Part shown: positions 57,724-64,000 of the stretch, one piece after another
How positions within the stretch are numbered: position 1 is the first letter of the stretch
Layout of the letters: each line of letters begins with the position of its first letter
DNA from: Enoplolaimus lenunculus
Lineage: Eukaryota > Nematoda > Enoplea > Enoplida > Thoracostomopsidae
DNA: 64,000 nt
NCBI GenBank assembly: GCA_030248215.1
Contig: JASANG010000298.1
Span: forward strand, 30,216-94,215
Direction of reading: 5' to 3'
Translations under genes and position numbers: made by a program
The notes under the pieces: generated by a model
The model's database searches: none
What the model saw: the letters and a program-made list of their open reading frames with translations, nothing else
Told to the model about the DNA's origin: nothing

Positions 57724-58818
57724 GGGTTGTTGGCCGGATAAAAATTACCGGAAAAAAATAGTTTTTTTTCTATACTTTCCCATTTTTTCCGAGGGGGGTA
57801 GAAAAAGATGGAAAAAATATTAAATGATAATTAATTGTAATTTGCAATCAACTTATGACATGTGACTAATTCCCATGTAACATATTAACAGTGACCATGT
57901 GTATATGTCCACCAGGACACAATATTATGTTCTAAAAGAGCGAAAATTGCAGCATATGAATATATAAATGGATTTCAGATTTGAAGCTTTGCCACGAGAT
58001 TTAATGTAACTCACTAGGTTTCGTCGACAATGAGGCACAAATTTAGAGCTCTCAAATCTGAAAACTTGCTTTCATTGTATATTTAACACTAGAATATGTC
58101 TAGTTTCAACATCGCTTTGCTCTCGAGGTTGCAGCTATTGACAGGGTTGATGTCACAAAACCCAAAAGTGTCTTGGGATTACATATATACTTGCAAAAAA
58201 CAAGTGTGACTTGTTTAGCTCGCTCCACTCATGAGTTTCTGATGTTCTGATGACCTCGCTCGATTATTATACACTCAAACTTAAATTTAAAAAAATTCTA
58301 ATTTTAAGGTCCCAAATTCCTTCATTGGACTCAAAATATTTTTGTCGAGAAATTAGACAAATTACGTATACACCATTTGACACAGGATGCGGAGCTAAGA
58401 CGAATATTGTTAAATGTTTCTCAGTTAGACGCGTGGCTTATTTGACAACAACTATTAAGCAGACTTCTGATTGCAGAAAGTTGAACACCACTCGACTCCG
58501 CTCTGCAAACTGCGTCAAATGATGTATAATTTGTCCAACTTTTCAAAAGGTTTTGGGTGTCAAGGAACTAAACTTGTGGCCTTAATATAATTTTCAAAAA
58601 TTCAGAGTTGGGCATGGAATGATCAGGGAATGTCTTCAGAAGCTCAAATATGCAAAAGTTTTAAAATGTGAGCATTTTTATGCAAACACCGGCTAAGTGT
58701 GGTATAACCGACCACTCAAATAAAGAATGACTATTTTTCAATTTTTTTCCATTTTTTCCGGAAAAATGAAAAAAATTAATTTTTTTCCGGGCATAATTTT
58801 TTCCGGAAAAAACAACCC
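57724..58818. mobile_element. CCGGAAAAAA element, right copy
   Basis: Ends GGGTTGTTGGCCGGATAAAA and TTTTTTCCGGAAAAAACAAC face each other. They enclose 1.1 kb with CCATTTTTTCC blocks near both ends. It is inverted relative to the copy at 55750. No coding sequence was seen. Confidence 0.7.
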
Positions 58819-59467
58819 TCAAACATACAAGACCAACAGCAAAAACGCCGGCAAAATGATGTTTACTTTCACCTACTGACCTATATTTTGGTCTGTCAGT
58901 TTCATTCAAATTCTTTTTCGATTTGATGAACTGATTTTAAATTTATATTGACTCATTTTGAGTTATTTTTGCACAAAATTTCAATATTGTAAGATAAAAT
59001 TATGTTACATTTTTCACGCAAAATTTAATATCAAAATATTGAAACATTCAAACAAAAAAATTACAGATTGTTTTGTCATTACACATCAGTTTCTTCTGTT
59101 ATTTGTTTACAATTTACCTTATACATAACAACAACAGTCGGCTTGAACGTAGGCGTCAAAAATCACAGCAATTATCGACATTAAATAGCGGCTTTGCAAG
59201 AATAAGCAACAATATTCTACTTAGCGAATGTATGTTCACAACCGAGTAATGTATCTCGATGCCAAATTTATTGACTTAAAAAATTTTGTTATTCAAATGG
59301 TTCACGATTTCCTAAATATGTATTTAGTATTGCTCGAACCAGTTGAACATTTAAAAACCTTTGTTTACGTTAGAGCAAGCGTCTTATCTTCAATCGTATA
59401 CCGTCAAATTTTTTTCGCATTGTTTGCTGTAAACTGTAAAATTTTAAAAAATATCTTCCAACAGTAA

Positions 59468-60103
59468 TGCGGAGTTCACGTTATAACTGGGGCAGCGCGG
59501 AACACTTTTGTCCCATGTTTATTCGACGTTAACATAAAATTTTGCTACCTAAATTGCGGGTAACACGACAAAATGTGAACGTTACACGATATTGGCTTAC
59601 AAATCACTGATGTCGAGCGATCATTGTATACAAATTGACATGTGTCATATGATACCACGGGACATTTATTCGAATATCACATGATCCAAAATTCCATTCA
59701 ATATGATATGATACTACGCAGGACAACGTATTTGTAGTCTCGAACAAAATGGTAAAAAGTTAGATGCCTGTTGCATAAAATGATTTCGAACGCAGAATTA
59801 GGTTCTACGTTTCTGTTTCTTGCAAAACTTTTCTTAAAATACATTTATAAGCACAAATAATTTAAATTTCAAACTTTAGCATCATATGACATTCTACAGG
59901 ACAAGCAAGCTAGTTTACCACAACTTTGCAGACATTTTCAAACATGATACTTCGGTACAAACAGTAGATATTACGTCTAGATAGCAGACAATGCAAATCT
60001 TTTGAATTTGATAGCGGATCCACTAGCGGACAGAATGTTACCAGCTATTGTAATACAAACAAAACGTGTTCCACGCTGCCCCAGTTATAACGTGAACCCC
60101 GCA
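59468..60103. mobile_element. TIR element (TAA target), second copy
   Basis: Ends TGCGGAGTTCACGTTATAAC and GTTATAACGTGAACCCCGCA are flanked by TAA (59465-59467, 60104-60106). It is the same family and nearly the same length as the copy in the NADAR gene. Confidence 0.9.
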
Positions 60104-60503
60104 TAAAATATCACGGATATGCACCTGTTGTTCAGCAGTCGAGTTCAGTATTGAAGACGATTTCGACATGCCTTAGCGGACTTTTCTGGAAGATCAACAA
60201 GGTGTATTCGATTTGAGCTGAAAAACAATATTTCAGCGATGTAAATACAAAAATATACTAAATATACTCTGCAACTGGGTATTCATTTCCGTTTCCGTTT
60301 ACGGTAAAATCGGTGTCTGTTTCCGTTTTCGATATAGAAATACCGCAATTTCTGTGATATCAAACATCTTTGAAACTTATATGCTTTCATATCCATTTTT
60401 TGTTTTCGTTATTGGATCACTATCTGGTTCCGTTATTTTTACTATCCGTTTACCCTTGAATACTCGGTAGGCTCTATTTCAATAATTTTTAAAAAATATA
60501 ACT

Positions 60504-60630
60504 ATGCGAAAAGTATTTATTGTAATGTGTTTCGTTATCTATTGTTCGACTTCACATACAGACAATATTAATGATCGCATGGAACTTTGTATATCTCAAG
60601 CTCAAGCTACAGAATGCAACGGTTTCTACG
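60504..60630 (+). CDS. Possible first exon of a secreted protein
   Basis: The ATG at 60504 opens a signal-peptide-like start (MRKVFIVMCFVIYCSTSHT), then ELCISQAQATEC with two Cys 9 residues apart. A donor GTAGTA at 60631 leaves one base of a split codon, which is exactly the phase needed by the exon at 63254. Two close Cys after a signal peptide are usual in takeout/JHBP proteins. Codons after the donor read into a hAT-type end (CAGTGGCGGATTAAGG), so the open frame beyond it is not part of the gene. Confidence 0.4.
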
Positions 60631-61650
60631 GTAGTACGTTTCGGTTTAAGTCATTTATATACAGTGGCGGATTAAGGAATTTTTGGACGAAACGCTGTGC
60701 AATAAATGTAATTGTAATGCTAAATCTTAACACAAAAGTTTAGTCTTGATCCTTGTTTCTGGGGGCTTGGTCTTGGCTGGTTCCTTGTTGAATCCACAAG
60801 TGCTACTATTTAGTTTGCGGATCCGGCTTGTTTTCTGTTTTATATACGGTTCCGTTCTTTGAAATAGATTTTATTCTCGTTTCCGTTATAGATCGGTTAA
60901 TATAGAAGAAATACAGAAATTCCGTAATTTTCACGCTGTTTATGTCAATAGAGAATGACTGGCCACAGTCAAAGATGTTTCGTTTTTTTGAATATACTAC
61001 AACCAGCAGTAGTAATAACCGTGCGTGCTCGTCAAAACATTACTATCGATCTTATTGAACACCACCTGTCCTGCGTTCTAAAACGTAGCTAAGAGTTCTA
61101 CTTCAAAGATCAGATCGAATATCGTGTATAACTTTGCGTCTAACCGCGGCGTTCACGTTATAACCAGGGCAGCTTGGGACATGTTTTGTTCCTATTGCAC
61201 TATTGGGTAACAGTTTGTCTGCCTGGTAACCCCATATTATATTCATAAAATCGTAAATATTCGTCCGTCTGCTTGTAGGTCATCTTCTGCGAATATCACA
61301 TGATATACTTTCAAATATCTGCAAACTTGAGGTAACATACCCAAATTGTCCAGTAAAATATCAGGTTTGAATTATGACGCTTTGGTAATATGAGTAAGCG
61401 TTTTTGAGTAAGAAACGAATTTGTAGGCGTGTGTTTGGTGTTAAAGCACATCGGGTGTTTCTACCATCCGACTTTCCAATCATTTATTAGTACCCGAAGA
61501 TTATACCTTTCTGCTGAATATCATAATACTCGTTGTAATTTTGGAATATCACATGATATTCGCACAAATGTCCCTTTAGAGCCATGTGACATACCGTTCT
61601 TGTACACATTGATCAGCTGACAGCGGCCCAACTGTGAGATTAGTTTGCAG

Positions 61651-62043
61651 CAGGGTGCAGCCAGATGTGAAAAATACCGGAGCCGGAGCCGGAGGTCAAC
61701 GAAACTTGCCGAAGTCGGAGCCGGAGCCGGCGTCGGAGTTAGGCGAAATTAGGTATTAAAAATGATGGTCGATTAATTAATTTTATTCAATATCTGCAAT
61801 ATGTTGTTACGTTGTTTGGTTTTACGGTAATTTTCTGCGAAATTTCGGAAATTGTTTCTTGAGAATTGTTACAAAAGCATTATAACGAAACACGCTAAAA
61901 AGATAAATTTTGCAAAATTATGCAAAATTTTACTACCGAAATTGCCGGAAACTCCGGCAAAAATTCTACCGGAGCCAGAGCCGGAGCCGGAGGCAGAATT
62001 TCTGCCGGAGCCGGAGCCAGAGACAGACCTCCGGTTGTACCTG
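61651..62043. mobile_element. hAT-type MITE with CCGGAG repeats, best copy
   Basis: It begins CAGGGTGCAGCC and ends GGTTGTACCTG, with GTTTGCAG duplicated on both sides (61643-61650, 62044-62051). Tandem CCGGAG words at both inner ends form the arms of a hairpin. Confidence 0.9.
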
Positions 62044-62244
62044 GTTTGCAGGTGTATACCAGGATTTCCTGTGAGAAATTGTGTTGAACATAGCGGGTTT
62101 CCATTACATACCTAATTATTTTTAGTTTTTACTAATAGAGAACCCTCCGAAACGAGCGATAAGTGAAATCCAGATATTTCCTCGTTAGGTTTTGTAGACC
62201 ACTGACGGAATAAAATTCACACTTTTTTTGAACAATATGTAGAT

Positions 62245-62340
62245 CATGGCTAGAACAGTAGTATAAGCATATTCCCAAGCCTAAGACTAAGCCTAGGCCA
62301 AGCACAAAAATAGTCTAAAGCTTAAGCTTAATCTATTCTG
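62245..62340. repeat. CCTAAG-type element fragment
   Basis: It shares GAACAGTAGTATAAGCATAT, a few CCTAAG units and CTTAATCTATTCTG with copy D at 52858. Both inverted ends are eroded. Confidence 0.6.
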
Positions 62341-63253
62341 TTGAAACTCTAGTGTTTTTATTCGTCTCGTGATCGTGTAGACGCCGAGTTATGTTCAAAT
62401 ATATTTTATGAAGCCGTTGTAGTCATAACATTGGAGAACGCTTGAACAAAACTGAACTTTTATTTAATAGACAATAATTTTGATTTAAATCCAACTTCTT
62501 TTTTGTTTATAAACAAGAAATGTATTTCACAGCTCATGCAATGTAATCCTTTGGCTTGCGAAAAACTTTGTTTGAAAATGTTGTGGACGCGTTCCAAAGC
62601 CGGCAAAAATTTATTTTTGTTTGTTATTATTAGCCTAACTTGTATATATACCCTTCAAAAATGTAACAATGATTCATCTTTCGGTTAAAGCTACGTTGTG
62701 CAAATTTTTGAGTACGCCTTTAGGAAACTTTTATTCGGTAAAATTGATCGTTTGAAATTCAAAAGTGTGAAGTTGTAAAATATAACTGGAGCCAAATACT
62801 GCTGTTAAGAAATGTTATTTATGTTGAATATGTCAGGTTCGGCAATATAAAAGAAACAGACCTCAGTGAGAAAAATAAAGAGTTTTTGGTGGTTTAGTTT
62901 AAACAATCATGGTGCATCGTTGTGAAGTATTCTTGCTGATTTTCGTGTGGTTTTTCTTGTTTTCGATTTGCTGGACCATACCGTTTTATCGTTGTATATT
63001 TACTAAACCAGCCGGTCTGTGCGCGCGGTTGTTTATTTGTATACATCTGAATAAAAGGTACAGCTGGGTAGTTGCATCCTGAAAAAACTTAACGTTGCAA
63101 TATGAGAACCCGAATTTTAACACTGACGTCGAATCTACTACAAACCGTGTCCCGCTTGCCCTGGTTATAACGTGAATCCCGCAAAGTCAATATTTGCACA
63201 CCGAGATGTTGCCATTGTGTATCGCATCTCCGTACTTTAGTGAAGTTTTTCAG

Positions 63254-63471
63254 GATACTCTCACAACGAACGCTGGCTAAAACTCGCTGAAGACAGTATT
63301 CGTGTCAGTGATTTACGGTCGCCAAGCGTTAAAGTCAACTCAATTCAGTTACCAGGATTATATCAGTTAATTTTTGAAAATGTAAAAGTTGTTGCGCCTT
63401 ACGATTTAGAATTTCTCGTTGGCGATTTACGTGTTGACTTGGACGATGTACCTTTGATTGGGACAGTACAG
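63254..63471 (+). CDS. Exon of a possible takeout/JHBP-like secreted protein
   Basis: The exon spans TTTTTCAG to GTAACT and has 72 codons plus two bases of a split codon. It reads VSDLRSPSVKVNSIQLPGLY, then LIFENVKVVAPYDLEFLVGD and DDVPLIGTVQ. The pattern, a Leu/Pro-x-x-Val start, an N-x-x-V strand and a following beta strand, recalls the N-terminal half of takeout/JHBP lipid-binding proteins. Similarity is by eye only. The gene continues to the right. Confidence 0.6.
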
Positions 63472-64000
63472 GTAACTCTTTATACAAGTAAGGAACGAGA
63501 TTTTTTAGTGGAGACGATCCTACGAATAGAAATTTACAAATTTGTTGACAATTTATTACTTCTATTGATTTGAATTAGCGAGCCATCCACCGGACCCCCG
63601 GTTTGAGAAAGGGCGGCTCCCACGCGAACAAGATTTTATACAAAGAATTTGAAAAATATTTTGACCGTCACACGGGGCCTCTGCTCCGGCACTGACCATC
63701 CGCTTCTATAACTTATCACCTTTCCAGTTGAGTCCGAGCGAGCAGTATACCAGGGGATAAAACCTGACAACCGAACTTTGCCGTGATTTAAGCGGATTCG
63801 ACAAGCTGCGCAATCCTAAGGCATCATGCGTCAACTACAGATAGCGATTTTAAAGACTTTACATCAACCTTCGGACATGTGAGAAGTTCGTGATTTAGAC
63901 TTAAGCCTGTATCCTGTATCGCCTGTATAGTTCTTTCCTCGATGTATGCGTATCGCTCTGATTTAGTAAAACGCGGCCGGTAAATGTTTATTATAAATCC
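63472..64000. other. Presumed intron at window end
   Basis: No further exon was recognised. The stretch is GC-richer near 63600-63720 but shows stops in all plausible frames. Confidence 0.4.

Larger units (their letters stand above)
54863..60503. other. Gene-poor DNA with several TIR elements
   Basis: It holds a GAGTCCG repeat (55010-55197), two CCGGAAAAAA elements in opposite orientation (55750-56580, 57724-58818), a CAA/CAG microsatellite (57618-57720) and a TAA-target element (59468-60103). Short frames here show no family resemblance. Confidence 0.5.
61145..63183. mobile_element. TIR element (TAA-target family), long or nested copy
   Basis: The left end CGCGGCGTTCACGTTATAAC and the right end GTTATAACGTGAATCCCGCA match the family in inverted arrangement. 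It is 2 kb long because of nested material: a hAT-type MITE (61651-62043), a CCTAAG fragment (about 62245-62340) and about 0.9 kb of unassigned sequence. The TAA duplication is degraded to AAC/AAG. Confidence 0.7.

Noticed and set aside
57581-57823. Poly-Asn protein
   Set aside because: It is an open frame across a CAA/CAG microsatellite, with no domain and no splice context.
60631-60743. Kunitz-inhibitor-like look of FKSFIYSGGLRNFWTKRC
   Set aside because: The bases encode it only because they read through CAGTGGCGGATTAAGG, a hAT-type end like that at 1024. Two of the needed Cys are missing, so the resemblance is chance.
62909-63056. Hydrophobic ORF (MVHRCEVFLL) as a first exon
   Set aside because: It lies inside the 61145-63183 TIR element. 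Its donor phase does not fit the exon at 63254.

Overview
The window is animal (metazoan) nuclear DNA. The reasons are a many-exon, spliced ciliary gene, introns from 74 bases to about 4 kb, AT-rich non-coding DNA packed with short inverted-repeat elements, and remnants of two Ty3/gypsy-type and one BEL/Pao-type retrotransposon. The standard genetic code fits every exon read. The organism cannot be named from this sequence. A possible takeout/JHBP-like secreted protein at the right end would fit an arthropod, but that is weak evidence.

Region 1 (1-20079, + strand) holds the 3' two thirds of an IFT122 homologue, the intraflagellar transport complex A subunit. Twenty exons with matching phases and GT/AG borders were read, plus a tentative one at the extreme left edge. 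The first WD40 propeller lies outside the window. The introns carry hAT-, piggyBac-, mariner- and unclassified MITE-like elements. One of these (5791-6120) has carried off a copy of the 5' part of an exon of this same gene, and has its own perfect 8-base target duplication.

Region 2 (21622-37930, + strand) is a 16.3 kb LTR retrotransposon, the most unusual thing here. Its order is LTR, tRNA-Gln primer site, gag, envelope-like glycoprotein, protease, reverse transcriptase, RNase H, integrase, an SF1 (UPF1-like) helicase gene, a NADAR-domain gene, polypurine tract, LTR. Gag, the envelope-like part, protease and reverse transcriptase share one uninterrupted frame of about 1,664 codons, with the envelope-like part between gag and protease. 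The helicase and NADAR genes are cargo I do not know from any LTR element. The copy is decayed: there are frameshifts from RNase H onward, and a TIR element with TAA target duplications sits inside the NADAR gene.

Region 3 (38-54 kb) is a graveyard of elements. It holds a truncated, minus-strand Ty3/gypsy-type element (41014-47315) split by a 1.7 kb TIR element, and a minus-strand BEL/Pao-type gag-protease remnant (51395-53369) split by an element containing CCTAAG tandem repeats.

Region 4 (54-64 kb) has few genes. It contains more TIR elements, an unidentified ORF (54584-54862) and two phase-compatible exons (60504-60630 and 63254-63471) that may start a secreted lipid-binding protein gene. 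No rRNA, functional tRNA, CRISPR array or bacterial feature was found.
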